Of a DNA stretch of 64,000 nt, positions 7,924 to 17,058 are shown one piece after another; positions within the stretch are counted from its first letter, which is position 1, and the number at the start of each line of letters is the position of its first letter. Location of the stretch: positions 1-64,000 of the forward strand of contig NZ_JAGGPM010000045.1 in NCBI RefSeq assembly GCF_018613835.1, given 5' to 3'. A program made the translations under genes and the position numbers. The notes below the pieces were generated by a model. It was not told the DNA's origin. It saw nothing but the letters and a program-made list of their open reading frames with translations, and made no database searches. The DNA comes from Arthrobacter sp. ISL-5 (GTDB lineage: Bacteria > Actinomycetota > Actinomycetes > Actinomycetales > Micrococcaceae).

Positions 7924-9177
7924 TCAAGGCGCCACCGGGATCCTGGCATCGACAACGAACCCGCCGTCTTGAGACCCCCAGGTCACGCTACCGCCTGCCA
8001 CAGTGACCCGTTCCCGGAGTCCAAGCAGCCCATACCCCGATGTCTTGTCTGATCGTGGCAGGGGCGGCTGGCCCGCTCCGTCATCGGAAACGACAACGCC
8101 GAGCGAATCCTGTTCCCAGGTGATCGTGACCGTAGCGTTCGTCCCAGGTCCCGCATGCTTAGTGATATTGGTGAGTGCTTCTTGAACCACCCGATATGCC
8201 GCGTGGCCAACGCTGACGCCCAGCTTTCGGGGTTCACCTCTCTCGACGAGGGAAACGTTCACTCCAGCTGTTTGGACAGTGGAGACGAGCTGGCCTACGT
8301 CCCCCAATCCGGGAAAGGGCCCGAGCCCATCGCCTGCAGCTGACCCATCCTTAGGCCTTAGAACCCCGAGTAATCGAGCAAGCTCTTGGGTTGCCTCCGT
8401 TCCGACGGTCTCAATGACGTCCAGAGCGTGGGCGGCACGGACCGGGTCAGTTTCGATGACTCGACGTCCGCCGGCGGCATGGAGCATCATCACCGTGACA
8501 GCATGGGCGACAATGTCGTGAAGCTCATTGGCGATATGGGTCCGCTCAGTTTCAACCGCCGCAAGAGCCTTCCGCTGCTCCTCCTCCAGGGCTGTAATTC
8601 GACGACGGCTTCGCCCGGTAATCCACCCCCATGACCAAGCCAGGCCGCCACCAGTTACGCTCCCGAATAGAATCCAGGCATGAGTAGTCACCAGCGTCGG
8701 AACGCTTGCTTGAAGCAGTGCGAGCAAGAGAACAGCGGCTAGGGATACAGGTATGGACCGGCGAATTGGCACGTTCGCCGCGACGGCAGCCAACGCCACC
8801 AAAACGGTCGCGAAGGGAACATAGCCGCCGTACTCGTATCCGCGTGGGTTGAGGGGACCTCCGAGGAACAACGTCACGAACAGGGTTACGTGCAACATGA
8901 TTATCGCCAGCACTGCCAGCGGCGCCCGATGTCTCCATATCAGAACCCAGCATCCCGTAAACAGAAAAATGGCTGCAGGCACCCAGGAGTCCGGGATAAC
9001 CCCAGGGGCATTGATCAGGAAGTTGCTCGCATCGTAGGCAATGGCTATCGCCGCCGTTGCAACATCAGTCGCCCTCACGCGCACGCGGCTGACGGCCCGT
9101 TCACCCAGAACAGGATCAGTACGCGAATCCTTGAAAGTCACAGCCTCGCCCTTCGCCTCTGTTAGTCGGTCATACAC
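7924..9177 (-). CDS. NarL-type sensor histidine kinase
   Basis: The 417-residue protein starts at a GTG with GAGG five bases before it. The N-terminal half holds several hydrophobic segments (about residues 37-190, including YVPFATVLVALAAVAANV) and would sense a signal in the membrane. The dimerisation and phosphoacceptor region is HisKA_3 type: ANELHDIVAHAVTVMMLHAA, with the His-Asp pair typical of this class. The ATPase domain follows, with an N-box near VVQEALTNITKHAG, then VSDDGAGQP and GYGLLGLRERV. The response regulator gene lies upstream on the same strand after 132 bases, so they form a pair. The signal is unknown. Confidence 0.9.
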   Translation of the reverse strand: MYDRLTEAKGEAVTFKDSRTDPVLGERAVSRVRVRATDVATAAIAIAYDASNFLINAPGVIPDSWVPAAIFLFTGCWVLIWRHRAPLAVLAIIMLHVTLFVTLFLGGPLNPRGYEYGGYVPFATVLVALAAVAANVPIRRSIPVSLAAVLLLALLQASVPTLVTTHAWILFGSVTGGGLAWSWGWITGRSRRRITALEEEQRKALAAVETERTHIANELHDIVAHAVTVMMLHAAGGRRVIETDPVRAAHALDVIETVGTEATQELARLLGVLRPKDGSAAGDGLGPFPGLGDVGQLVSTVQTAGVNVSLVERGEPRKLGVSVGHAAYRVVQEALTNITKHAGPGTNATVTITWEQDSLGVVVSDDGAGQPPLPRSDKTSGYGLLGLRERVTVAGGSVTWGSQDGGFVVDARIPVAP

Positions 9178-9309
9178 AGAGACCTCGTCCGTGATACCGC
9201 CCTACCAGCAGTCTGCGCCCGCACTGCCTGATCAAACATCAACCCTCGGGATGCAACACGGATACACCGAAAGGTGTACTCGTCCCTGTCCGAACGCTGA
9301 TATGGGCCG

Positions 9310-10062
9310 TTAGCGATCGTCCGGCTTTACGAGACCCCATCTGAATGCGGCCACGACTGCTTGGGACCTATCCGTGACTCCGAGCTTCATCAGTATGCGA
9401 TGCACATGCGTCTTTACCGTCGCTTCGCTAAGAAAGAACTTTTCAGCGATCTGAGAGTTGTTCATGCCGTTCGCGACAGCCGCGAGCACCTCCATCTCCC
9501 GCCTGGTCAAATCGTGGAACTCGGCGGTCCTCGGAATCTGGGGCCCAGGTCTGCTGGAAAATTCCTCGAGGAGCCCTTTGGTGACGTTCGGGTCAAGCCA
9601 GCCGGCGCCTTTGGACAAAGCACGAATCGCCGCCGCCAGTATCTTCGGGGCTGAATTCTTCAGGACGAAGCCTGAAGCCCCGGCACGAAGGGCCGCATGA
9701 ACAGCCTCTTCGTCATTGAACGTCGTGAGAATCAGAACGGGAATGGCCCCTGCCCCGTTAAGTCGGAACTCCTCAGAGGTAAGAATCCTCGTAGCAGCGA
9801 CGCCGTCCATGGTGGGCATTCGAATGTCCATCACGACGACGTCCGGCTGAAGGCCTGCAACAAGTTCTAGCCCTGCTTGGCCGTCTCCAGCCTCTCCTAT
9901 GACCTCAATGTCCGGTTCGGTTGCTAGCACCAGTGCAAGCCCGGCCCTGATCAACTCCTCGTCATCTATGAGGACAACGCGAAGTTTCCGTGGTTCCTGA
10001 GAGTCGCCCACGAAGGTCAGTGGAACTTTGGCTCTGCCTGCATGTCGCAAAGTATCCCGCAC
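9310..10062 (-). CDS. NarL/FixJ-type response regulator
   Basis: The longest frame gives 250 residues from a GTG at 10062. A second GTG at 10011 gives 233 residues, closer to the usual family length, and neither has a strong ribosome site. The receiver domain has the acidic pair (LIDDEE), the phosphoacceptor in VVVMDIRMPTMDG, the threonine in LILTTFND and the lysine in FVLKNSAP. A LuxR-type helix-turn-helix closes the protein (LTRREMEVLAAVANG, then SEATVKTHVHRILMKLGV). It should be phosphorylated by the kinase encoded downstream. A lipoprotein gene is divergent, so the shared 157-bp region may contain its binding site. Confidence 0.9.
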   Translation of the reverse strand: MRDTLRHAGRAKVPLTFVGDSQEPRKLRVVLIDDEELIRAGLALVLATEPDIEVIGEAGDGQAGLELVAGLQPDVVVMDIRMPTMDGVAATRILTSEEFRLNGAGAIPVLILTTFNDEEAVHAALRAGASGFVLKNSAPKILAAAIRALSKGAGWLDPNVTKGLLEEFSSRPGPQIPRTAEFHDLTRREMEVLAAVANGMNNSQIAEKFFLSEATVKTHVHRILMKLGVTDRSQAVVAAFRWGLVKPDDR

Positions 10063-10219
10063 AACGGATCAGCTGTCAGCCTGCCGATTGATTCCCCTAC
10101 ACCTCGGGAGGTGCCTCCGAATAGGTTCTCCAGGTCGACGCGAGCCACAGTGCCGGGCGCGCACTCTGGATGCACCTTTCCGAACAGGAAGGGCACCCAT
10201 ACAAAGGAAAGGCACGACA

Positions 10220-10699
10220 ATGACGGATAACACGAGCCTCAGTCGTCGCTCATCACAGCGGCGTGCAAGGAGCGCAGGGCGCGCTATTCAACTGGCCTTG
10301 CTCATTCTCGTCGCGGCGCTTGCTCTCTCAGCCTGCACCGACCCTACCCCGGGCACCGAGCCAACCAATACCACCCAAACTGTCGACCCAACCAAAACAA
10401 AGACCGCGTCCCGAACCGCCATCCCGGATGAACTTGTCGGCGAGTGGAACGGAGGCCCCGACCCTGGCGAGTTCTGGCTGACACTGACAAACGATGGTCG
10501 GTACCAACTATCGAATGCAAGATACGGCTATTCGGATAGTGGAGTCGTCGCCCTTGACCAATCGTCCATGAAGTTCACATCTGAGATCACAGGACGAGAA
10601 CAGACCCGCCGCTGGACACTCCAAACTTCGCCCGATCTTTATGGCTCCAAATTTTCGATCCTCTCCCTGGACGGCTACAGCTACGTCAAAGAGGCCTGA
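10220..10699 (+). CDS. Putative lipoprotein of unknown function
   Basis: The ATG at 10220 follows AAAGGAAAGG, which fixes the start against longer in-frame options. The 159-residue precursor has a basic N-terminus, a hydrophobic stretch and the lipobox LSAC, giving the lipidated cysteine at residue 39. A Thr/Pro linker leads to a compact domain (ELVGEWNGGPDPGEFWLTLT, then DGRYQLSNARYGYSDSG) that resembles a small beta-barrel or lipocalin-like stress protein. The gene is divergent from the response regulator, and the kinase-regulator pair may control it; that link is inference. Confidence 0.7.
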   Translation: MTDNTSLSRRSSQRRARSAGRAIQLALLILVAALALSACTDPTPGTEPTNTTQTVDPTKTKTASRTAIPDELVGEWNGGPDPGEFWLTLTNDGRYQLSNARYGYSDSGVVALDQSSMKFTSEITGREQTRRWTLQTSPDLYGSKFSILSLDGYSYVKEA

Positions 10700-10849
10700 C
10701 CTTCAGATCTGCGCAACTTCCAGGGCATCCCAAAAATAGGGGGTGAACTTCGAGCCGACGCAACGATATACGAATCCGGCCGCCACCTAACCGCGCCGCC
10801 GGACATCGCAAATAGATCCCAATAAATACGCATTGAAAGAGGAAAGACA

Positions 10850-11230
10850 ATGGCATGGCATCTGCTCGCTTCACGGCAAGTACAAGTAAACGAGCGCGAC
10901 GAGGATGTGGATACTCACATTGATGTCAGGGCTGGCGACACCCTCATCTTCCACACCAACGGGTCTATATGGTCCGGTGTCTGGTTTACAGGACTCAACG
11001 GACCCAACGGCTGGAACCATAGAGATCACGACCCCAAATTCCCGCTACCGGGCGCCCATCCATTTCAACTGTTGGGCAAACTCGACACCGGGTATTTCCC
11101 GATTGGCCGTTATGCCCGGCTGGATCAAACGCCCAACCAAGGGCACCTGTACCTGCGAATCAACGATGACGTCCCCGGCAATGGATCTGGTGCTTTCCAA
11201 GTCAACGTACAGTGCTACCGAAATGACTAA
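10850..11230 (+). CDS. PA-IL (LecA)-like lectin domain protein
   Basis: The 126-residue protein begins MAWHLLASRQVQV, with GAGGAAAG just before the ATG. The order of features matches the LecA/PA-IL beta-sandwich fold: an N-terminal strand, VRAGDTLIFHTNGSIWSG, an aromatic and glycine-rich loop region, LYLRINDDVPGNGSGAFQVN, and the C-terminal strand. In PA-IL the D-x-P-G and N-N-S segments near this position bind calcium and galactose. There is no signal peptide, as in LecA itself. The IS21 element begins 9 bases after the stop codon, so anything once downstream has been separated. The family assignment is from motif memory. Confidence 0.7.
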   Translation: MAWHLLASRQVQVNERDEDVDTHIDVRAGDTLIFHTNGSIWSGVWFTGLNGPNGWNHRDHDPKFPLPGAHPFQLLGKLDTGYFPIGRYARLDQTPNQGHLYLRINDDVPGNGSGAFQVNVQCYRND

Positions 11231-11480
11231 GCAACAGTGTGTAAGCGGCAACTTTAAACTGACCGGAGACGGAAAATCTGACTGACCGTTCGCGGCAGTG
11301 GTTTTGACCAGCGGCGGCAAGCATTTTTGAACAGCAGTCCGCCACCTTTGGTGGTCTCGCGTGCCGGGGATTCCCTTGTCCATCCCTCGTGTCGTTACGG
11401 GGAGAGCCCCTTCCTTCCGCGGTGAAATGGCGATGCCAATCGTCTGTATTTCACCCGTCGTGGGAAGGAAGGGGCTTGTT

Positions 11481-13031
11481 GTGAAGTCTCCAGGAGAGTT
11501 CATGGAAATTTTAGCTGCTTATGATTTGACCCGGTCGTACCGGGATGCCGCGAAGATCTGCGGCGTATCGCATAACACGGTGCGCTCGTATGTGAAGGCC
11601 CGTCAGGAAGGCGCCCAGGCCCCGGTGGCCCGCCGACGCGGCCGGATGACCGACCCGTTCCTTCCGCAGATGGCCTCCTGGGTGGAGCAGTCCCGCGGGA
11701 AGATCCGCGGCGACGTCGTGCATGAGAAGCTCCTCGCTTTGGGGTTCACCGGGTGTGAGCGGTCGACCCGGACCACCCTGGCTGAATTGAAGGCGAAATA
11801 CCGGGCCCGGAACGTGCGCGTGCACCGTCCCTGGACTCCTGAGCCGGGTCTGTGGCTTCAGTATGACTACGGCGACGGACCCGTCGTTGACGGCGTGAAG
11901 ACGGTACTGTTCGTCGCTTGGCTGGCCTTCTCGAGGTTTCGCATCGTGATCGCTTTGCGGGATAAGACCATGCCGAGCGTGTTCGCCGCCCTGGACCGGT
12001 CGTTTCGCCTGATCGGCGGGGTCCCGACCTACATTTTGACCGATAACGAGAAGACCGTCACGGTCGAGCACGTCGCCGGGATCCCGGTCCGCAACCACCA
12101 GATCGTGGCGTTTGCCAGGCACTACTCGACCTCGCTGCAAACCTGCCTGCCGGCTGACCCGGCGTCGAAGGGCGGGGCGGAGAACGCGGTCAAGATCGCC
12201 AAAGCCGATCTGGTCCCGCAGGATACGAACCTGCTGCCGAAATACGGGTCTTTCGCCGAGCTGGACGCGGCCTGCGAGGCGTTCATGGAGGACGTGAACT
12301 CGCGGGTGCACCGGGCCACACTGGAAATCCCGAAGGACATGCTCCGCGTGCTCGAACGCCCCCGGCTGCATCCGATCCCGGCAACCCCGGTCACGGCGAG
12401 TTTCGGACAAACCCGCCAGGTCCCGCCGAACACACCCATGGTCACCTTCGAACAATCCCGCTACTCCGTCCCGCACACCCTGATGGGCCAGATGGTCTGG
12501 GTCCGCGGGACCGAGACCGAGGTCGTCATCGTCCACGTCGGAGACACCGGCCCGATCGAGGTCGCGCGCCACAAACTCACCCGCCCCGGCACCCCCGCGA
12601 TCATCGACACCCACTTCCCGCCCGCCCCTGCCGGGGCGCTGGAACGGGTCATCCGCCCCACCAACAAAGCCGAGGAAGAGTTCCTGGCCCTCGGCGCCGG
12701 CGCCGCGCTCTGGCTCAAGGAAGCCGCCGCCGCCGGAACCCAAAAGATCCGGCACAAAATGGAACGCGCCGTCACCCTCGCCAAGGTCCTGGGCACCGAC
12801 GAAGTCGATAAAGGGCTGGGCGCCGCTGCGGTGCATCAACGCTTCACCCACGAGGACCTGCTCTCCATCGTCAACACCGGCGGCGGGGCACGCCAGAACA
12901 CCAGCACCACCCACACCGTCACCGACCAGGGCCAATGGCTGAGCCAGGGAACCAGCGGCTGGGCCAACTTCGGCACCACCCCTGCCGCCACCAGTGATGA
13001 AGACTTTGAAGGAGCCATCGATGAGCACTAA
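11481..13031 (+). CDS. istA: IS21-family transposase IstA
   Basis: A GTG at 11481 with AAGGAAGGGG upstream gives 516 residues. An N-terminal helix-turn-helix (SYRDAAKICGVSHNTVRSYV) binds the terminal repeats. The retroviral-integrase-like catalytic core has the first Asp in WLQYDYGDGP, the second in YILTDNEKTVT and the Glu in SKGGAENAVKIAK, so the DDE triad is complete. The C-terminal part is the usual beta-domain with YSVPHTLMGQMVWVRG. It cuts and joins the ends and needs the IstB ATPase. The stop overlaps the istB start by 11 bases, indicating coupled translation. Confidence 0.95.
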   Translation: MKSPGEFMEILAAYDLTRSYRDAAKICGVSHNTVRSYVKARQEGAQAPVARRRGRMTDPFLPQMASWVEQSRGKIRGDVVHEKLLALGFTGCERSTRTTLAELKAKYRARNVRVHRPWTPEPGLWLQYDYGDGPVVDGVKTVLFVAWLAFSRFRIVIALRDKTMPSVFAALDRSFRLIGGVPTYILTDNEKTVTVEHVAGIPVRNHQIVAFARHYSTSLQTCLPADPASKGGAENAVKIAKADLVPQDTNLLPKYGSFAELDAACEAFMEDVNSRVHRATLEIPKDMLRVLERPRLHPIPATPVTASFGQTRQVPPNTPMVTFEQSRYSVPHTLMGQMVWVRGTETEVVIVHVGDTGPIEVARHKLTRPGTPAIIDTHFPPAPAGALERVIRPTNKAEEEFLALGAGAALWLKEAAAAGTQKIRHKMERAVTLAKVLGTDEVDKGLGAAAVHQRFTHEDLLSIVNTGGGARQNTSTTHTVTDQGQWLSQGTSGWANFGTTPAATSDEDFEGAIDEH

Positions 13032-13809
13032 CACCATGACCCCGGCCCTGACCGACACGGCGGTGGAGAACGTGATCGCGCTGATGCGCACGACCCGGAT
13101 GCCGCACGCCCGCGCTGTCGTCGCCGACGTCCTGGCCACCGCGAAAGCCCAACGCTGGGACCCCACCGAAGTCGTCCGCGTCCTGCTCGAAGCCGAAGCC
13201 ACAGGCCGGAACCGGTCGATGCTGGCCACCCGCCGCAAACGTGCAGGCTTCCCCACGGGGAAGACCTTCGAGGTCTGGGACGAGGCCCTCTCCACCCTGC
13301 CGGCGGCAACAACGTCGTTCCTGCGGACACTGGAATGGGTGCGGCGCCGAGAGAACCTGATCGCCTGCGGGCCCTCTGGCACCGGGAAAACCCTGCTCCT
13401 GGAAGCACTCGGCCAGCAGGCCATCGATCAGGGCATGTCCGTGTCCTGGCTCAGCATGGAAGACCTCGGCGCCCTCGTGCGCCGGCACCGCATCGATGAC
13501 AGCGTCAACAAAGCCATCACCCGCGCCACCAACGTGGACCTGATTTGTATCGATGACATCGGACTCCTCCCGGTTTCCGCCGACGCGGCTGAGGGCTTCT
13601 ACCGGGTCGTCGAGGCCTCCTACGAGAAGCGCTCCCTGGCGGTCAGCTCGAACATCCACCCCTCCGGGTTCGACGAGCTCATGCCCAAAACCATTGCCAC
13701 CGCGACCGTGGACCGGCTCCTCCACCACGCCCACCTCTGCCAAACCAGCGGTGAGTCCGTCCGGCTCATGCAAGCCCAAAACGGGAAAGGAACCCGCCCC
13801 ATAAGCTGA
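13021..13809 (+). CDS. istB: IS21-family helper ATPase IstB
   Basis: The ATG at 13021 follows GAAGGAG at ideal spacing and gives 262 residues. It is an AAA+ ATPase related to DnaC: Walker A is CGPSGTGKTLLLEALG, Walker B is DLICIDDIGLLP, and a sensor segment is SLAVSSNIHPSGFDELM. IstB selects and remodels target DNA and activates IstA. The DnaA-like arginine finger lies in the C-terminal third with TATVDRLLHHAH. All motifs are intact. Confidence 0.95.
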   Translation: MSTNTMTPALTDTAVENVIALMRTTRMPHARAVVADVLATAKAQRWDPTEVVRVLLEAEATGRNRSMLATRRKRAGFPTGKTFEVWDEALSTLPAATTSFLRTLEWVRRRENLIACGPSGTGKTLLLEALGQQAIDQGMSVSWLSMEDLGALVRRHRIDDSVNKAITRATNVDLICIDDIGLLPVSADAAEGFYRVVEASYEKRSLAVSSNIHPSGFDELMPKTIATATVDRLLHHAHLCQTSGESVRLMQAQNGKGTRPIS

Positions 13810-13955
13810 CCCCAAAACCTGGTCAGGCGCCCGGCCACCCGGCACGCCCAGGCGCCTGACCCTGTCCAAAAATACCTGCCGCCACCGGTCAAACACCTGC
13901 CGCCAGCGGGCAAACCAACATGCCGCCAACGGTCATTTCTAAGTTGCCGTTGACA

Positions 13956-14382
13956 ACAGTGACCTGAAGCCAATTTCGCCGTTGCTCGGAACAGCAAGAC
14001 CCGTGCCTGGATTGGGGCGGGTTTTGCGCTTGTGCACAGCCTTCCCAGCCATGCAGCACACATGGCACGGATTCGCTGGTGCCAGACCAAGAGCAAAGGT
14101 GCCGGAGAGAGGTTCGACCGGCGCAAAGCACACCCTAAGGGCCGGGCAGGCGGTGAGGGAGCTGAATGCCCCAGCCCGGGGTTTAGAGCTCTGCGGGGGC
14201 ACGCGGCCCTTCCTGTTATTGCACGAGACCGTACGTTCCAGAGGTCGGAGCCAGCCAACACGAGGGCCATCGCGGATGACGGGGCGATCCGGCTCTGGGC
14301 TCAGATCAGGCCCAGGAGATGGTGGAACGTCTGGCCTCTGTACCCGTATGTCCTGGCGGAGGTGCTCCTGTTCTTCCTCGCA
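13956..14382. other. Segment between the two IS21 copies, function unclear
   Basis: This 427-bp piece is what remains of the original DNA between the insertion points, including one copy of each target duplication. A plus-strand frame ends with RWWNVWPLYPYVLAEVLLFF just before the second IS. If the IS and one CTCGCA copy are removed, that frame continues LAQAIAP and then stops at about 17049. An interrupted small ORF is therefore possible, but another frame across the same junction is equally open. No recognised motif is present. Confidence 0.3.
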
Positions 14383-14515
14383 TGTCAATGGTCATGAGTT
14401 TCTGCCCACGGGCGGCCAGTTAATGTGCCCGCTGGTGGCCAGTAGAACTGCCCGGTGATGGCCAATAGATCTGCCCACTGAGTGGTTCGGCGGGATTGGC
14501 CATCGTTTGGCTGGT

Positions 14516-15304
14516 TTAGTTCAGTTGGGTGACTCCTTTACCGGTGAGGGCCTGGGTGAGGCGGATGGAGTCGCCGCTGGTCTGGCAGACGTGGGCGTGG
14601 TGCAGGAGCCTGTCGACGGTGGCGGTCGCCAGGGTTTTGGGCATGAGCTCGTCGAAGCCTGCGGGGTGCAGGTTTGAGCTGATCGCGATAGAGCGTTTTT
14701 CGTAGGCGGCGTCCACGACCCGGTAGAGGCCTTCAGCGGCGTCGGTGGCCACCGGCAGGAGGCCGATGTCATCGATCACGACGAGCTCGGCGCGCAGGAT
14801 TCTGGCGACGGCGCGGGTGACGCTGTCATCGGTGCGGTGCGCCCGGATCAGGGTGCCGAGGTCCTCGAGCCTGAACCAGGCCACGCGCATGCCGGCTTCG
14901 ACGGCTTGCTGGCCGAGGGCTTCGAGGAAGAAGGTTTTCCCGGTGCCGGAGGGTCCGCAGACGACGAGGTTTTCCCTGCGGGTGATCCATTCCAGGGTGC
15001 GCAGGGCCTGCTGGGTCGGCGCCGGGATGGACGAGGCTGCGGGGTCCCAGGCGTCGAAGGTTTTGCCCGTGGGGAATCCTGCTGCTTTGCGCCGGGTGGC
15101 GAGCATGGACCGGGCCCGGCCGGCGGCTTCCTCGGTGAAGAGGGCCTTGATGACCTCGGTCGGTTCCCAGCGCTGGGCGCGTGCGGTGGCGATGAGTTCC
15201 GGGGCGAGGGCGCGGGCGTGGGGCATCTTCAGCTGACGCATCAACGCTTCGAGGTCTGTCGGCAGGGCCGGGGCGGTGGTGTTCGTGGTGCTGACCGGGC
15301 TCAT
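14516..15304 (-). CDS. istB: IS21-family helper ATPase IstB (copy 2)
   Basis: The 262-residue AAA+ protein has Walker A CGPSGTGKTFFLEALG and Walker B ELVVIDDIGLLP, followed by RSIAISSNLHPAGFDELM. The length and domain order equal those of the first IstB in the window, and many segments are near identical, but the N-terminal 40 residues and the tail differ. The start overlaps the istA stop by ATGA. It supports IstA in target capture. Confidence 0.95.
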   Translation of the reverse strand: MSPVSTTNTTAPALPTDLEALMRQLKMPHARALAPELIATARAQRWEPTEVIKALFTEEAAGRARSMLATRRKAAGFPTGKTFDAWDPAASSIPAPTQQALRTLEWITRRENLVVCGPSGTGKTFFLEALGQQAVEAGMRVAWFRLEDLGTLIRAHRTDDSVTRAVARILRAELVVIDDIGLLPVATDAAEGLYRVVDAAYEKRSIAISSNLHPAGFDELMPKTLATATVDRLLHHAHVCQTSGDSIRLTQALTGKGVTQLN

Positions 15305-16830
15305 CGGTTCTGCTCCTTCGAGGCGGTGGAGGGTCCGGCGCCCATGGCGGCCCAGGCACTGGTGCCCTGGGTCAGGGACCGGGTCTCGTCCGCGGCGTGG
15401 GTGGTGGTGCGTCTGACGTTGGTGTTCAGGATCGATGCCAGGTCCTGGTGGGCGAAGCGGCCGTGGAATGCCGCGGTGCCCAGGGCCCGGTCCACCCTCT
15501 CACTGCCGGCGATTTTCGCCAGGGTCACGGCTTCGGTCATTTTCACGTTCATCCGTGGCGTGCCGGCCGCGGCGGCTTCCAGCAGCCAGGTCCTGGCGCC
15601 CTCGCCGATGGCCAGGAACTCGGCCTCACCGGCGTTGCGGGCCTTCACGGCATAGTCGCCCGGGATCCTGGTCCTGGTTCCGGGGAAGTGCTCGTCGTTG
15701 ATGGCGGGGCTGCCGGGCCTGGCCCGGTCGTGACGTGCAACCTCGACCGGACCTGCGGCGCCGTGGTGGACGATGATGACTTGTTCATCGGGCCCGGTGC
15801 CGTGGGCGCGGACGAACACCCGTGCGCCAAGCAGGTGCGCGGGCACGGAGTACTGGGCGTTTTCGAAGGTGACCATCGGGGTGTTCTCCGGGACGCTGCG
15901 GGAGAGCCCGAAGGCGACCGTATGGGCGGTATCCGGGATGCGGTGCAGCCGGGGCTGTTCCTCAGCCAGCACGGTGGCGGGTTTGCGGCGGGTCGCGCGG
16001 TGTTCCCGGTTGTTGACCTCGTCCATGAACGCCTCGCACGCCGCCTCCAGCTCCCCGAAGGAGGCGTAATCACCGCGCAGATTGGTGTCTTTGGGCACGA
16101 GATCGGCCTTGGCCAGTTTCACGCTAGCTTCGACCCCGCCTTTCGTGGCGGGGTCCGCCGGCTGGCAGGTCAGCACGGTGACCCCGTACTGGCGGGCGAA
16201 GTCCAAGGTCTGCTGGTTCCGCACCGGAACCCCGGCGACATGGGCGGTGGTGACGGTTTTCTCGTTATCGGTCAGCACATAGGTCGGTGCCCCGCCCAGG
16301 ATCCGGAAGCACCGGTCCAGCGCGGCGAACACGCTCGGCGCGGTCCGGTCCCGCAGCGGGATCACGATCCGGAACCGGGAGAACGCCAGCCAGGCCACGA
16401 ACAGGATGGTCTTCACCCCGTCGATACGGGGCCCGTCGCCGAAGTCATACTGCAGCCACATCCCCGGCTCGGTGATCCACGGCCGGTGCACCCGCACGTG
16501 TCCCAGCCGCCACGCGGCCTTGACCTGCGCGATCGCCCGGCGGGTGGACCGCTCCGACCCCGCGTAGCCCAGGGCGAGGAGCTTCTCGTGGGCCTTGTCG
16601 GCCCGGATCCGACCCTTGGACGCCTCGATCCATTCCTCGATCTTGGGCAGGAACGCGTCGGTGACACGGCCCCGCGCCGGCGGTTCTCCGATTGGCCGGC
16701 CGGCGTCCCGGGCAGCGACATGCCTGGCAAAGGTGTGGTGGGAACAGCCCGTCAGTTCCGCTGTTGCACGCAACGATCCGGTCAGATCGTAGGCAGCAAG
16801 AATTTCCATGATTTCTCCGTCAGACTTCAT
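15301..16830 (-). CDS. istA: IS21-family transposase IstA (copy 2)
   Basis: The 509-residue protein starts at the ATG 16830 behind AGGAAGAGG. A helix-turn-helix (SLRATAELTGCSHHTFARHV) is followed by the integrase-like core with Asp in WLQYDFGDGP, Asp in YVLTDNEKTVT and Glu in TKGGVEASVKLAKA, so the DDE residues are all there. The C-terminal domain contains YSVPAHLLGARVFVRAHG. It acts with the IstB encoded directly downstream. The gene looks functional. Confidence 0.95.
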   Translation of the reverse strand: MKSDGEIMEILAAYDLTGSLRATAELTGCSHHTFARHVAARDAGRPIGEPPARGRVTDAFLPKIEEWIEASKGRIRADKAHEKLLALGYAGSERSTRRAIAQVKAAWRLGHVRVHRPWITEPGMWLQYDFGDGPRIDGVKTILFVAWLAFSRFRIVIPLRDRTAPSVFAALDRCFRILGGAPTYVLTDNEKTVTTAHVAGVPVRNQQTLDFARQYGVTVLTCQPADPATKGGVEASVKLAKADLVPKDTNLRGDYASFGELEAACEAFMDEVNNREHRATRRKPATVLAEEQPRLHRIPDTAHTVAFGLSRSVPENTPMVTFENAQYSVPAHLLGARVFVRAHGTGPDEQVIIVHHGAAGPVEVARHDRARPGSPAINDEHFPGTRTRIPGDYAVKARNAGEAEFLAIGEGARTWLLEAAAAGTPRMNVKMTEAVTLAKIAGSERVDRALGTAAFHGRFAHQDLASILNTNVRRTTTHAADETRSLTQGTSAWAAMGAGPSTASKEQNR

Positions 16831-17058
16831 ACAGGGCCTCTTCCTGAGTGACTTTGGTGCGCTTCGACACCGTCATCAAATCCCAGGGAGAGGCCTTCAC
16901 CGCTTAAGGCGCGGTCGGTTCAGTAAGGAAGTGGGCAGATCTCATGGCCACCGGTGGGCAGTTTTACTGGCCGTCAGTGGGCATTTTCGTGGCCGCCTAT
17001 GGGCAGTTTTTCATGGCCGCTAACACTCGCACAAGCCATCGCCCCATGACTCGACAGG

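Larger units (their letters stand above)
11240..13955 (+). mobile_element. Complete IS21-family insertion sequence 1 (2716 bp)
   Basis: The element starts TGTAAGCGGCAACTT and ends with the inverse of TGTCAACGGCAACTT. The two ends stay similar over roughly 95 bases and carry repeated GGCGGCA/TGACCG boxes, which are the multiple transposase sites typical of IS21. A perfect 6-bp duplication ACAGTG flanks it (11234-11239 and 13956-13961). It encodes istA and istB in overlapping frames. The target is the DNA just behind the lectin gene. Both genes are intact, so the copy may still be active. Confidence 0.93.
14383..17025 (-). mobile_element. Complete IS21-family insertion sequence 2 (2643 bp)
   Basis: The left end reads TGTCAATGGTCATGAG and the right end, inverted, TGTTAGCGGCCATGAA. 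Both ends carry three to four spaced copies of a TGGCCA...CTGCCCA box over about 95 bases. A perfect 6-bp target duplication CTCGCA is present at 14377-14382 and 17026-17031. The genes point opposite to those of IS copy 1. The terminal boxes differ clearly from copy 1, so this is a different IS type, not a duplicate. Both genes are intact. Confidence 0.94.

Noticed and set aside
11511..13424. A 637-aa minus-strand frame antisense to istA/istB
   Set aside because: It is a shadow of the high-GC third positions of the transposase genes, with no family motifs and no ribosome site.
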